Positions 11,351-21,948 of a stretch of DNA of 64,000 nucleotides are shown here, piece after piece. Both the position numbers and the translations under genes were made by a program. A model generated the notes under the pieces. It was given only the letters and a program-made list of their open reading frames with translations, made no database searches and had not been told where the DNA came from. Within the stretch, counting starts at the first letter, position 1. Every line of letters starts with the position of its first letter. The stretch is from assembly GCA_030704615.1 (NCBI GenBank), contig CM060731.1, positions 56,276,756 through 56,340,755 of the forward strand, in the 5' to 3' direction. This stretch comes from Takakia lepidozioides. Taxonomy: Eukaryota > Streptophyta > Takakiopsida > Takakiales > Takakiaceae.

Positions 11351-12930
11351 AATCGAGAAGAAAACCTATATACATATTAATTATGGAAACATGTTTCCAG
11401 TTTTATAATCTATTTATCCACCCTGTGGGGACCATGTTTCCCTACACTGACATGGTCCCCCGAGTAACTCACTAAGTTAAGTACAAAAATAGAAGGGCAA
11501 CTTATCATTAAGGGGCTTGCCTCCATTTTTTATTTATTTTTCACTTTTACAGTTAGTGCTAAAAAAGGGCGTTGACTCTCTCTAGCGTCTAGACCCAGGG
11601 GGGGAATAGCAACTAGGGAGGGTCCAGAACACAAACGGGAGCACAATGATGTCATCACTTGCACCGGTCAACTTCCCTTTAAAGCTCTCCAATATTTTTG
11701 CATTAGTCTTTAATTTAAATTGAAAAGTGTCATTTGAGGAACTTGCCTAGGTTAGAAGTAGTACACAAAGTGTGCCTCCCAACTTTGTATTGTAAAATTG
11801 CATCTTTAAATGTACTGGTTCGTTTTCTAGGTCGAGTTCCTATCTTTACTGAACCCTGTGTGTGTGCCTCAAGGTGTCAAGGGGTTTTAATTTCCCCAAA
11901 TAATCCCAAATAAGTAATTCAGGGCCTCCGGCCCTGAATTTCCCATAAAGTTATATCAGGGCCACTGTCCCCTGTTTTTGTTTTTTTGTTTGTTTTCCTT
12001 CCCTGTAAGAGAAAAAGAAAGAATGTATCCAATAGCAAGTGGTTGGTGACGCCATGATGGCATGCCACACCTGCAAAGCGGCTTTCTCCCTCTGCTCCTT
12101 GTGTAGCGAACAAGGAGTCATCAATGATCATACTTTAAGGTTTTAACGCGTCCCTCATCACACCGCCACATGGCACAGACAAAGGCCCGATTAAGGTGAC
12201 CTTACCAAAGTCAACAAGAACATGAGGGTTGGATCTGCTTGCTACCCTACTACGTCATACCAACTGTAATGCTGAGGTTGGATTTACCACGTGGCACCTG
12301 ATCTTGGCTCCAAACTGAGAATACACTCTCTCATAAATGAGCCCATATTTCACGGGGTATGATGTGGCACGTGGGGCTGGGTGTTTGCGTGGTGCAGCCC
12401 GGCCCGGTCCACCGTCCGCCGTGCCATGTGCATCATCGCATACTTCCAACGGCATCTCTTGCCCACCCTTATGCAATACCATACATGAACGCCATCCCAT
12501 ACCATTATGCCACGCATTAGTAAAGAAAATATATTTTATTATATTCTTGAATATAGATAGCATATTGTTATACCGACATACATTATATTCATGTAATCTT
12601 TTATAATTCAGGGTATAAAACAAGCGGCTAGTCGCGTAATGGCTCCACCCTAATTTTTAATTTCGCGACCTAATTACAAAATTGGAATGCTAGCATTGGC
12701 TGTCCTTATCTATTTATTTTATTTAAAAACAAATTAAAACATACCATCAGCACTGACAATTGCTTGTCCCCCATGATAACAATTGATTATGATTATTTTA
12801 TTATGAGTATGATTTTAAAAAAATATGAATTTTAGAATCAAAAGATTTTGTGTTTACACCTTGACAGAAAATAACACTATTAACTTTAATGCAATGAACA
12901 AATGCGAAAAGATAACACTGAATGTGATGG
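11351..12930. other. non-coding stretch
   Basis: I see no gene here. Features are AT-rich DNA, a short palindromic GGGCCTCCGGCCC at about 11921, and an open minus-strand frame at 12255-12623 without recognisable motifs, which I regard as chance. Confidence 0.4.
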
Positions 12931-13317
12931 TGTGAGGTCTGGATTCCTACCTACCTATCTTTTGGGCATGGATGAATGATTATGAGGATGACACAGGATG
13001 CGCGCTCGTTGAGTATTGCGGATGACAGATGATAGAAGCAGGATGAACTGAATAGTTGGTTTTCGGATGGACGAGGTTAGAATAGCCGTTACGTATTAAG
13101 CCCCGGTACAGCTGGATGTATTAAGTTGGTGTTGTCTTTAGTTAACAGTTAGATTAGGATTAGGATTAGGTGAGGTGGCTTGATTGTGTGGCCTAACTAG
13201 GAAGGCATCTGGACAACCAATGAATGGAGGCCGTTTGGCCTAGATTAGATAACATGCTTAGATACTATATAATACGGTTTTCCTAAGCAAAAGGGTGGTG
13301 GATTTTATCACAGATCT
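12931..13317 (+). repeat. dispersed repeat R2, left part (split by LTR element)
   Basis: This segment matches, in reverse orientation, the part of 28451-29000 up to the GATCT site. The second half of R2 resumes at 19735-19928, on the far side of the LTR element. R2 begins TGTGAGG and ends near CCCCGGCCCCGAA. It is about 550-575 bp and may itself be an LTR, but I could not prove ends. Confidence 0.8.
13313..13317. repeat. target site duplication GATCT, left copy
   Basis: GATCT directly precedes the TGTTGCG start of the left LTR. The same five bases directly follow the right LTR at 19735-19739. The uninterrupted R2 copy holds a single GATCT at 28629-28633 on the other strand. Confidence 0.9.
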
Positions 13318-14038
13318 TGTTGCGCACCTCACTTCGGTAAGCTCCCCTTCATGTACTCGCTTTGATGCACGCGCCTAACTCCTAAACTGGCCGCCGGGCC
13401 AACTCGGAGCTTCGGCTGCTCACTGGGACATAACGGTCCCCCTTTGCTTCTCCACAAGACCCTTGCTCACTTTGGGCCTAGTGGAAATTCCTTTTGGTTG
13501 TTGGCAGTCCGGAACAGCTCGCTACACCTTGGTCGTTTTCCGGCTCACACGCTTACTTACTAGTTTTTGGTCACCAACGGGCTTGCACCGTTCTCGGGGT
13601 TACTATTCCAGGCTATATATACTTCTGTGACTGTCCGCGGGGGTTTCACAAACAACCCAGTCATTTTATGGCGAACCACCACGAAGACCCTCGATTCCCT
13701 GTGATGAGTCGCGGTGAGTCTTGGCCCACCTACCACGGCCCCATTGGACCGTGATGAGTCCCAAGACTCCCCACGACTCCCACCACAAGGTCTCCGCCCC
13801 ATGGTGAGTCATATGCCATCCCCACTAAGACCCACTAAGCTACCACCACCCCTCGTGGAACCACCCCTACTGCAACCTGGTGTGCGGGGCTCCACCTAGT
13901 GAGCGCCTCCGCCTCCTTGAGTGCCTTGGGCATTCAAGGGTGCTTCAGCCCCCGTACCTATTGTTGCCACTGCCCCCACCACAGGGGCAACCCCTCTTGT
14001 GTCCCGACCCCCTGCCCTCAAGGCAAAGGGCCGCAACA
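13318..14038 (-). repeat. 3' LTR of the 6.4-kb retrotransposon
   Basis: This is a 721-bp terminal repeat, clearly alignable to 19010-19734 along its whole length, with scattered substitutions and small indels. It is the 3' LTR because the primer binding site adjoins the other copy. The purine-rich GGTAGGGGTG just inside (minus strand, about 14042-14051) is a weak candidate polypurine tract. Confidence 0.88.
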
Positions 14039-14602
14039 CGCACCCCTACCAACAGGAAGTCGATGTCCTCATCGACTTGTCCATTTTGTAGAAACTAACA
14101 TCCAAGTTGTGGCGTCCCACATCAAGGAGTTTGTTTCCGTACCATGGCGTCCCATAGTAAAGAACCAAACCCCCACTTGACTCTCTACTCCCTAGCTAGT
14201 TTGGCCGACTTCCTCCAAGTCCCGGCCAAGGGTGGAGCCTCTCCAGCTCCACCTAGTGCACTCTTCTTGGCCTACTTCAAGGCCAAGGAACGATCCTCCC
14301 CGAGGATCGAATCGCCTTACTGCAACAACATTGCCTGCGACCGCTCATGATGCCGCTTCTTGGTATCACCTTGAGCAAGGGCTCACCTTGAACCTTTTTT
14401 TACTAGGAAGATAACCTTGAACCAACCGTGCGCCCCAATCACTATAATTGGGTCCGCCTTGGAATGCTAGCCTGAGGTACGGGAACACGTCGACGCCGCA
14501 CTACGACTTCGTCTCGAGGTTACACGATTATAGTACGTGAACGGAAGCACGTAGCTTCCGCGTTAGTCCGCACTACAAGCGGGTCGTTTTTGTTTTTGGT
14601 TT

Positions 14603-15303
14603 GTGCAAATTTGTGTTGATTCTATCTGCTGCATGCAATGGCGTCTCCTTCCTACTCTGAGTCGCTGTTTCCTGAGATCACTCTTGAGCTCAACTTTGAG
14701 CTTACCTTTTTACATGAATTGCGACATCTGCAAATACGCTCCTGTTGATGCCAAGGAACCCTGGACATGTGAAGAGATCGTGCTGGACACTCCCTCTGAT
14801 TACTGGATTGTCAAGTTCGAGGAGGAGGCCGCTGAGGAGGCAACGAAAGTAGTAACCATTGCCGCTCAAAAGCGTAAGCAAAAACGTAAAGTGGACAAGG
14901 CACTGCAAGGGGCTTTGGCTGGGAAGTTGCTGCAGGAACTGCATGCGGAGGAGATTGCTCAAAGAATTCTATTTCAGTACTCAAACAACGTATGAGTGCT
15001 GGTGAACGATTTAGCTGGGCAGAAGTGGGTGTTCCTAAGTTTATTGTCTCCCGTGAGATTGACCGTGACTTGGAAAGCTTCTCGTATCCCAACAGGCCCA
15101 GTCCTTTGTGGCTCTGGGAATTTGTCAAGGGTGACACCGCTATTGTGTTTGCAAATCTTCGTGAGGCTAAGGTTACTGCTGCTGTTGCTGATCCCAGCTG
15201 GGAAGAGGTAGTAGTTGGGGTGCTCGAGCAATGTCCTAGTTGCAAATTTGGACGTGATGTGGCGTTGACGGGTCAACGTCACGTCCGACGTTACTGTACA
15301 TAA
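14603..15303 (+). CDS. hypothetical protein, two overlapping frames
   Basis: A first frame (14603-14995) includes MNCDICKYAPVDAKEPW, an acidic EEEAAEEATK segment and a basic AQKRKQKRKVDK run. It ends in TATGAG, where the second frame (ATG at 14992, to 15303) begins. The second frame holds PLWLWEFVKGDTAIVFANL and ends CPSCKFGRD. The overlap may be a single-base frameshift in one former gene. It is upstream of kinase copy A on the same strand and may be its N-terminal part, but copies B and C show no matching segment. I recognise no family. Confidence 0.3.
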
Positions 15304-15401
15304 TTATGTTTATTTATTTTACTTTACTAGTGACTATTTACTATGAGAACCGACGTGACAACCGATGTGGCCTCATAACGTGGATTTAACGACGAGTGTT
15401 T

Positions 15402-16141
15402 GGCAGTGAAGTTCCAGCATCCGGGTGTTATCTCATATTTTGCTGTGAATGCACGTGAAGTAAAGGGTTACACTCTCTGGTGGAATGGGGGGACAAAACG
15501 CGACATGATGAACCGTGACAGAAAATGAGGCAACGATTCGGACAACATGGTGATTTTGGAACAAAAGGGAACAGAAGCATAGTTCCAGGAATGCAATCGC
15601 TTGCTTTGTTTCCGGAAAGTGCGCAGTAAACTTGCATGGGTACTGGTGTGCATCATGGATGTTGTCCACAAGAACGGTGTCCTGCACAACGACTTGTCCC
15701 CCGACAACATCTTGTTGCATTTTCCTGCTAGCACCGAGGAGATCAAGATTGGGGTGTGTGATTGGGGCTTAGCCACCCCATTGGGCATACGCAAAGCTTT
15801 GTCGTACCAGTTTGAAAACCAAGACAAGCTAGAACGGGAACTCGCGAAAAGATGGTGGGTGGAAAAAGATATTGCATCGGTTTTTAATGCAAATGCCACG
15901 CCCGCCCCCCCAGGACATGACGTCGGAGGCCTTTGCCGTTGGGAAGATAGCGGTACGAATAAATGGCGGCGCTCATTATGATCAAAGTATGTTCGAGGAC
16001 CAATTTACGGGAGGTTGTTGGCATTCAATGCTACAAAGGTTGTATGACAACAATAAGAATGAGAGAGTCATATTAGCCCATATAGTACTTCGGTTAATGG
16101 GCAAGCCATTCAATTGGCCTAAGCCCGAAAGACGTATATAG
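15402..16141 (+). pseudogene. protein-kinase-like gene, copy A
   Basis: The plus strand encodes an N-lobe piece (AVKFQHPGVISYFAVN, then YTLWWNGG). A catalytic loop LHNDLSPDNILLHF (kinase HxDxxxxN pattern, with Asn for the usual Arg) and a magnesium motif GVCDWGLA (DWG for DFG) follow. An activation-segment end, RWWVEKD, stands where copy B has WWIAPE. Two in-frame stops precede the catalytic loop. A frameshift at a C-run near 15900 moves the C-lobe (FAVGKIAVRINGG, PFNWPKPE) into another frame. It runs towards copy B, tail to tail. The fold call rests on motif order shared by three copies. Activity from this copy is impossible without repair. Confidence 0.65.
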
Positions 16142-16361
16142 GACGGAATAGACCATAGTCTCGTAGATATGAGATTTGTGGCGGTACAATCATTGACCCG
16201 TTGTACACTGTCACTCTTCAAGATTCGTGGGTGTGGTGTTTGATTATCCCATATGATGGATCCAGGTGCCATGGCCAAGTAACAAACCATTAAAACATGA
16301 TGGTACGAGACAAACACAATTGAAAACAACATTTATTCAAACATGATGTACAGTCAAAGGT

Positions 16362-17547
16362 CTACAAGTTTTTATCCATCCTCCAGCAATTTTTGGGCTC
16401 AGGCCAATTGAATAGCCCCATCATGAAACGCTTCACAACATTTTCTAGTTTGTATCGCAACTCTACTGTGTTTACACACAAGTTTTCCAGAGCCGAAGCA
16501 AAACATGTTCCAGTAGACATATCGTTGAGTAGGCTTGCATCGAACATGTTACCCCCATTTATTGCCTGGACTATCTTCCCAATTACAAAGATCTCTGATG
16601 GCATGGTTAGAGGGGGCATACGAGGTGTGCCATGTGACTGGTTGTTGGCTACATTATGAACAATTGCAATTTCAGGTGCAATCCACCATCTATGTGCGAG
16701 AGTCTTTATCATCTTGTCTCTGCTCTCGAAAATGTACAACGTGGTTTTTGGGTCATCCGTCGTGGAGGCCATCCTCCAATCGCATACCCCGATGTACACA
16801 TCTTCAGACCCTTGTGGAAAATGCAACAAGATGTTGTCGGGGAACATGTCGTTGTGCAAGAGGTGGTGATTATGGACGTTGAGCATAATGTGCAAAAGTG
16901 CCCATGCCAATTGGGTGCGATTTCTGTCGGAATTGAATCAGTCGGTTGACCTCCTACATTTCCTGCTCCGTCCCCCGTCGTTCCATTAACTCCCTGTTAT
17001 CCCGATCATTCCCCCATTTCCTGTCAATACTCAACCATGATCATATAATCCCCCCATTCCACCAATGTGTGTAACCTTCATTTCGACGTGGATGCAACGC
17101 AAAATACTTTATAATGCCAAAATGATGGAACTTTACAGCCAACGCCTCATTGTTATGTTGGACTTTGGCAAGCTCAACATTTGTTTCCCTGGGCGTTTTC
17201 CCTGCTAACTCCCAGGACGGAGAAATGAATTGATCCCCAACAATTCTAACCCTCCGAATTGTACCATACCCTCCCTGTTTGGGCGCGTCGAGTTATTGTA
17301 CCTATGCGTTTGTGGATATGTATCTTACTTTCAATGCCGCATCCGTGGACGAGGACCCTGCCTTCCATGTGAGTGGTTTCGTACGTCGTTTGGCGTGGGC
17401 CTTTGCCATGTCAGACCACCAATCCACAAGCACAAACAATTCCTCCTCCGAAGTTGGCATGTAACCTTCAGCTACAGGTGTTATCGTAACAAACTTGTCC
17501 ATAGTTTGCCTCAGATTCCATGTGGAATCATGGGCCCGAACCTCCAT
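16362..17547 (-). pseudogene. protein-kinase-like gene, copy B
   Basis: On the minus strand, an N-terminal region with DSTWNLRQTM (about 17530) leads to a Gly-rich loop QGGYGTIRRVRIVG, then ELAGKTP (the likely AxK lysine). AVKFHHFGIIKYFALH and YTHWWNGG follow, and then, after a frame change near 16910, an open C-lobe of 182 codons. That C-lobe holds LHNDMFPDNILLHF, GVCDWRMA and RWWIAPEIA (an APE motif). Several stops interrupt the N-lobe. DWR in place of DFG and HND in place of HRD suggest an atypical or inactive kinase. Palindrome array A3 lies upstream, as A1 and A2 lie upstream of other element genes. Confidence 0.65.
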
Positions 17548-17889
17548 TCATTATCGGAAAACTAAACCCAGATTATTGATAACCTTATATATTAGCGGAC
17601 CAATTTCCTCACCCTCTATTGGTATAGTACCCAAAGCAAACTGTCTCCCGCAGTCCCAGGAAAAAAAAAGCAAAAACTCCTCCCCCACACAAATACTTTC
17701 TCCCCCCCCCCCCCCCCCCACGGCTCAGTCCTGGCCACCGAAGTTGAAACTCCAAGAAGCCCCAGAACCGCACTCACAGAGAGGAAAAAAAGTGGGTTGG
17801 GAATGGGGGGTAGGCACTTATGTACTACCTAGAGAGGCCTGCCTGGAGCGGCGCACGACCGCCTCTGCTGCCCATTTGCGCCTCGACAC

Positions 17890-18200
17890 GTGTCCAGGTA
17901 ACGGTCGCACATATGGGTGGTTGCACCTAATAACAAAACAAAAAAACTGTTGCGACCCCCCCCTACTGGTGGTCGCACCTTTTTAAAAACAAAACGAAAA
18001 TGTGCGACCCCCCCTAAGCGGTCGCACTCAATAACAGAAAAGAAAAATTCTGCGACCACCACCGGCTGGTGGTCGCCATTTAAAAAATAATTAAAAATGT
18101 GCAACCACCCCTTGCTGGTGGTCACACCCAATTTAAAAAAAAGAAAAAATGTGCGACTACCCTTTGCTTGTGGTCGCACCTATTAAAAAAAATTGAAAAT
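17890..18200. repeat. palindrome array A3
   Basis: Six or so hairpins of the type TGCGACCACC...GGTGGTCGCA are spaced by AT-rich linkers (TTTAAAAAATAATTAAAAATG). The core differs from A1 and A2 (GGTGGTCGC rather than GGCGGTCGC) but layout and spacing are alike. A run of 18 C lies at about 17702-17719, nearer the gene, again as near A1. Confidence 0.75.
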
Positions 18201-18573
18201 GCTGCACTCATTTAAAAAATAAGTAAAATTGACGCAGTTATAGTACGCACACGCGCCGGGTGCGCACTAGCATGTGAACTCCCAAAGAAGGCGCAAGTTT
18301 CCTTGCCCCTTGGATGGGAGTCACCCGATTTCGGCGCAACACACGATTAATCCAATTTACCTCTGCCACTTTTGTAAGGTAGCATGCATTCTACACACTA
18401 GCCAACCATACCATGCATCACCATTCCAAACAAAATAGGAAGCACAATATTTGGAAACCATTTCATTTATAACAAAATTTGTACAACACAAGTTTTTGCA
18501 ATCGGATCCCTGAGCTAGCTAAGCAGGATTAAACATGCATTTCCTTCCCCACGATCCCAGGTTGATGTCCCCA

Positions 18574-19008
18574 TCAATGTTTATTCCGCTTTTGAGGTCG
18601 TCTTTCCAAAACTGCAACCGCCTCAGATCCGTTTCCCATTTCTGAGGCACGCACCCAAGTTGCCTCCACTTGATGATAGCCCTTCCATTTCACGAGATAC
18701 TCCGTTTCTCGATTCTTGAACCTCCTCGATTTAAGCACTGCCTCCACCTCGTACTCAGGTTCATTTTCATGATCCAACAACACAGGTGGCGGACGCAACA
18801 CTTGATGCCGATTCGGACGCGCTTCATCTTTGAAGTAAGGCTTCAAAAGGGAAACGTGGAATACAGGATGCACCTTGCTGTTTGCCGGCAGCTCCAATTT
18901 ATACACAGCCTCATTTATAACCTTTCGGATGCGAAAGGGCGGGGCCGACCCCATGATGAAGCCGATCTCAAGGACGATCGTGTACTGAACTCTAAGCTCT
19001 GATATCAA
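18574..19008 (-). pseudogene. integrase C-terminus and chromodomain of Ty3/gypsy pol
   Basis: The frame contains the integrase end typical of chromoviruses (FRIRKVINEAVYKLELP, KVHPVFHVSLLKPY). It then has a chromodomain (YEVEAVLKSRRF, EYLVKWKGYHQVEATWV) and a basic tail RPQKRNKH. In intact elements these form the last part of pol and target insertion to heterochromatin. Here the segment sits two dozen bases inside the 5' LTR, so gag, protease, reverse transcriptase, RNase H and the integrase core have been deleted. It is open over 144 codons but is only a remnant. Confidence 0.9.
18996..19007 (-). other. primer binding site, initiator tRNA-Met type
   Basis: The minus strand reads TGATATCAGAGC two bases inside the LTR edge. 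It differs in one place from TGGTATCAGAGC, the common plant LTR primer site complementary to initiator tRNA-Met. It fixes the orientation of the element. Confidence 0.8.
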
Positions 19009-19009
19009 G

Positions 19010-19734
19010 TGTCGCGCACCTCACTTCGGTAAGCTCCCCTTCATGTCATAGTTACTCGCTTTGATGCGAGCGCCTAACTCGCAAACTGGCCTTCGGGCCA
19101 ACACGGAGCTTCGACTGCTCACCGGGACATAACGGTCCTCCTTTGCTCCTCCACAAGACCCTCGCTCACTTTGGGCCTAGTGGAAATTCCATTTGGTTGT
19201 TGGCAGTCCGGAACAACTCCCCACACCTTGATTGCTTTCCGGCTCACACACTTACTCACTAGTTTTTGGTCACCAACGGGTTTGCACCGTTCTCGGGGTT
19301 ACTACTCCCTACATATACTTCTGTGACTGTCCGTGGGGGTTTCACAAACAACCCAGTCATTTTATGGCGAACCACCACGAAGACCCTCGATTCCCGGTGA
19401 TGAGTCGCGGTGAGTCTTGGCCCACCCACCACGGCCCCATTGGACCGTGATGAGTCCCAAGACTCCCCACGACTCCCACCACAAAGGTCTCCGCCCCATG
19501 GTGAGTCCTATGCCACCCCCACTAAGACCCACTAAGCTACCACCACCCCTCGTGGAACCACCCCACCGCAACCCGGTGTGCGGGGCTCCACCTAGTGAGC
19601 GCCTCCGCCTCCTTGAGTGCCTTGGGCATTCAAGGGTGCTTCAGCCCCCGTACCTATTGTTGCCACTGCCCCCACCACAGGGGCAGCCCCTCTTGTGTCC
19701 CGACCCCCTGCCCTCAAGGCGAAGGGCCGCGACA
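19010..19734 (-). repeat. 5' LTR of the 6.4-kb retrotransposon
   Basis: This is a 725-bp terminal repeat with TG...CA ends, the partner of 13318-14038. It is followed by the right copy of the target duplication GATCT at 19735-19739. Confidence 0.88.
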
Positions 19735-19928
19735 GATCTTGTACGGTGTACCTCTGATGTGACTGGATATGTGTATGAGTGTTTGGATGAATGTGAATTG
19801 GTGAGGTTTATCTTTGTGCTAGGTTCCATCCTATCAAGCGGGTCACTGCCCTACTGTGCTACAACCCTCATACCTCCCTCATACTGGTAATACCGAACTA
19901 AAAGGGGGAATATATCCCCGGCCCCGAA
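19735..19928 (+). repeat. dispersed repeat R2, right part
   Basis: This continues the repeat broken at 13317 and matches 28451-28633 on the opposite strand. Its edge coincides with the loss of homology in kinase copy C, so R2 either inserted into that copy or joined to it later. Confidence 0.8.
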
Positions 19929-20470
19929 TTTTTGGTGGAGATGTTGTCTAAACGCCTTTTCTGGATTTTTGGACTTGGGTTTTTTTCCCGCTAGCTCCCA
20001 ACGCTCCGGTATTTTAGAATCACCAATAATCCTACACTGACGGACCTTAGCATACCCTCCTTCTTTGTAAGGGCCAATCTCTTCCACTTCGCAGTAGAGT
20101 TCAGATAATAAAGACCAGTTGTGCCTCCCCAACCGGATGACCCCGCTTTTCAAGGGACAACCCTAGTCCGGCGATGTGAATTCTAATTTGCCGAGCAAGC
20201 CCAATACTCAACATGTCGCATTAACTCAGCTTCGGCGGAGGGCACTTGACCCTCGGTTGTTCTACCCTTCCATGTCTTCATTAGCTGCCTCAAATTCCAC
20301 GTGGCGTCTTTCGCCCTGCTTTGGATCCACCGATTGAACCTCGTCTTGTCCCTGTTCGCCGTCCACTTAACCCCCGCCAAAGAGTTCGTCATTTTCCTCT
20401 CCATTTTTTGCTGAAAAATCTGAAACCCCACCCATCCATGCCTGACATAAGCACTCTCCAGCCTCATCAT
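19926..20470 (-). pseudogene. protein-kinase-like gene, copy C (N-terminal part only)
   Basis: The upstream frame (20470-20183) has DATWNLRQLMKTW, matching copy B DSTWNLRQTM. The next frame (20153 down) has a Gly-rich loop EEIGPYKEGGYAKVRQCRI and WELAGKKP with the likely AxK lysine. The two halves are in different frames. After AFRQHLHQKF the homology stops at repeat R2, so the catalytic C-lobe is absent. It lies outside the LTR element, which shows that the kinase family spread independently of it. It borders directly on a methyltransferase gene fragment with array A4. Confidence 0.6.
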
Positions 20471-20502
20471 GTCCCTACCCTTGAAATATTTCCACTTCAG
20501 GG

Positions 20503-20865
20503 CCAGCCAGTCTAGGGACTTAGCCCGAAAATGGCTAAGTCCCTGAACGGCAATAGGGCCTGGAACTGGAAAATGGCGTCGAATTTCCAGTTCAGGGCCA
20601 GCCAGTCTAGGGACTTAGCCCGAAAATGCTAAGTCCCTGGACGGCAATAGGGCCTAGAACTGGAAAACGGCGCCGAATTTCCAGTTCCGGGCCAGCCACC
20701 CTAGGGACTTAGACCGAAAATGGCTAAGTCCCTGGACGGCAATAGGGCCTGGAACTGGAAAATGGCGCCGAATTTCCAGTTCCGGGCCAGCCAGTCTAGG
20801 GACTTAGCCATTTTCGGAGCCCTGACTGGAAATTCGGCGCCATTTTCCCTAACACCACTTGAGGC
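20503..20865. repeat. GGCGCC-centred palindrome array A4
   Basis: Units of about 80-100 bp carry GAACTGGAAAATGGCGCC then GAATTTCCAGTTC and GGCTAAGTCCCTGGACGGC. The arms AACTGGAAA and TTTCCAGTT are complementary around GGCGCC. The array abuts an exon homologous to 50597-50811, just as array A5 does, so it marks the same intron in a second gene copy. Confidence 0.8.
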
Positions 20866-21290
20866 CTCTAACATCCTGAAATGCCAGGACTTGAAAAAAA
20901 GGCGGCGCGTATGTACCTGTACAGAAGGCGCATTGCTGCTTTGTCCGCGTTTGGCTGGTCGGTGAACTCGTGGCTCCGGCGAGCATCTGCTATCTCCCGA
21001 AAAAATAGGTTGGTTTTGTAGAGTAGAAAGTACCTCGTCACATAGTCACGTTGGCTCTCTGCTGCAGGAGATATCTCCATCTTGAACTGATGTGCTCGTG
21101 TGTCCAGCTGCTCTTGCGCATTCGTCGTCACCTGTGGAGATTGTCCATCAGATCGCTTTCCTCAAATACAATGAATCCCCCCCTACTAGAGTAGAAGCCC
21201 CAAACGAAGCGTGGGGAAGTACCTGAAACCACCATGTCATGCGGTTCATCCACATGTTACCACTTCTTTTACCTTATCCAAGGCATCCGG
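20866..21290 (-). pseudogene. DNA methyltransferase gene fragment (second copy, exons 4-5)
   Basis: The minus-strand frame 21131-20868 begins TTNAQEQLDTRAHQ and continues RDYVTRYFLLYKTN and RRSHEFTDQPNADKAA, closely matching exon 5 of the methyltransferase gene at 50597-50811. The flanking acceptor (CCACAG) and the donor (CTGTACAG|GTACAT) are kept. Upstream, a piece of exon 4 and its donor (GGTTTCAG|GTACTT) are recognisable at about 21220-21250. None of the ParB-like or methyltransferase domains is present in this copy, so it is a truncated relic. Confidence 0.7.
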
Positions 21291-21948
21291 TCCCGGGTAG
21301 TCTGGCTTGTTGACCTGGCCATCCTGCTCGTGGCACATTTTCTCTTCCTCCGACCCCCAAACGACCCCGCCCTACTTGAATTCACAACCCCCGACATTGT
21401 ATAGACCTTTGCCCACTACATGGGACAAAACCTCGGAAAACGGCAATGGACGCGTGTGGATGGTGTCTTCGTAGTTTCTGCAAAAAAACATGTCACCGGA
21501 GATCCGAAAACGGCAAAATAGTGATATGATGATTGAACCATGAACAAGGGTGTAGGACTAACCAATAAACCATATACCCCCCCCCCCCCCCCCAAATAAT
21601 CACCTTTGCACCTCCCGTTGGCAGTGCCAAGCAACGAAGTCCGAAAGGACTACAAGATGCCAAGGAACCGCACCACGAGAGGGGCAAAAGTGATCAGAAA
21701 AGGAGTGAAGAATGGTTTATATAGGTGCCCACCAGCCCCCCCCCCCCCCAAAATGGCATTATGTTTGAAAATGAGCGACAGGCCAGTGACGCCTCGCCAC
21801 GTGTCAGCGCAGCGCGACTGGCCAGTTGCACCTCGCCACGCGCACCCACATGGGAGAGGTCAAGGGTTCAAAACCACCTCCCCCCATCCCATTTGTTTCG
21901 TTTTTCTTGACCCGTAGCACCTCGCCACGTTGCTGGCCAAGCGCCGCA
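21291..21948. other. intergenic stretch with TATA/poly-C module
   Basis: There is no supported gene. The minus strand has CTATATAAACC at about 21716-21726, next to a run of 13 C (plus strand, about 21738), and another run of 18 C lies near 21577. This layout resembles the promoter-like modules at 1422 and 3061. A tandem CCTCGCCACG motif occurs at 21792-21930, and an ATA/AAT triplet repeat at 21958-21980. Confidence 0.4.

Larger units (their letters stand above)
13318..19734 (-). mobile_element. LTR retrotransposon (chromodomain Ty3/gypsy type) with foreign interior
   Basis: Two direct repeats of 721 and 725 bp (13318-14038 and 19010-19734) begin TGTTGCG/TGTCGCG and end CGCAACA/CGCGACA. They are flanked by a perfect 5-bp target duplication GATCT. 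On the minus strand a primer binding site, TGATATCAGAGC, follows the 19010-19734 repeat by two bases, matching the plant initiator tRNA-Met type (TGGTATCAGAGC). Transcription is therefore minus and 19010-19734 is the 5' LTR. The pol region is deleted: the integrase C-terminus and chromodomain follow almost directly after the primer site. The remaining interior is occupied by kinase-like gene copies, a palindrome array and unknown frames. Hence it cannot move on its own. Confidence 0.9.

Noticed and set aside
12255-12623. A 122-codon minus-strand frame
   Set aside because: Composition is unremarkable, no motif is seen, and the 3' half lies in AT-rich DNA.
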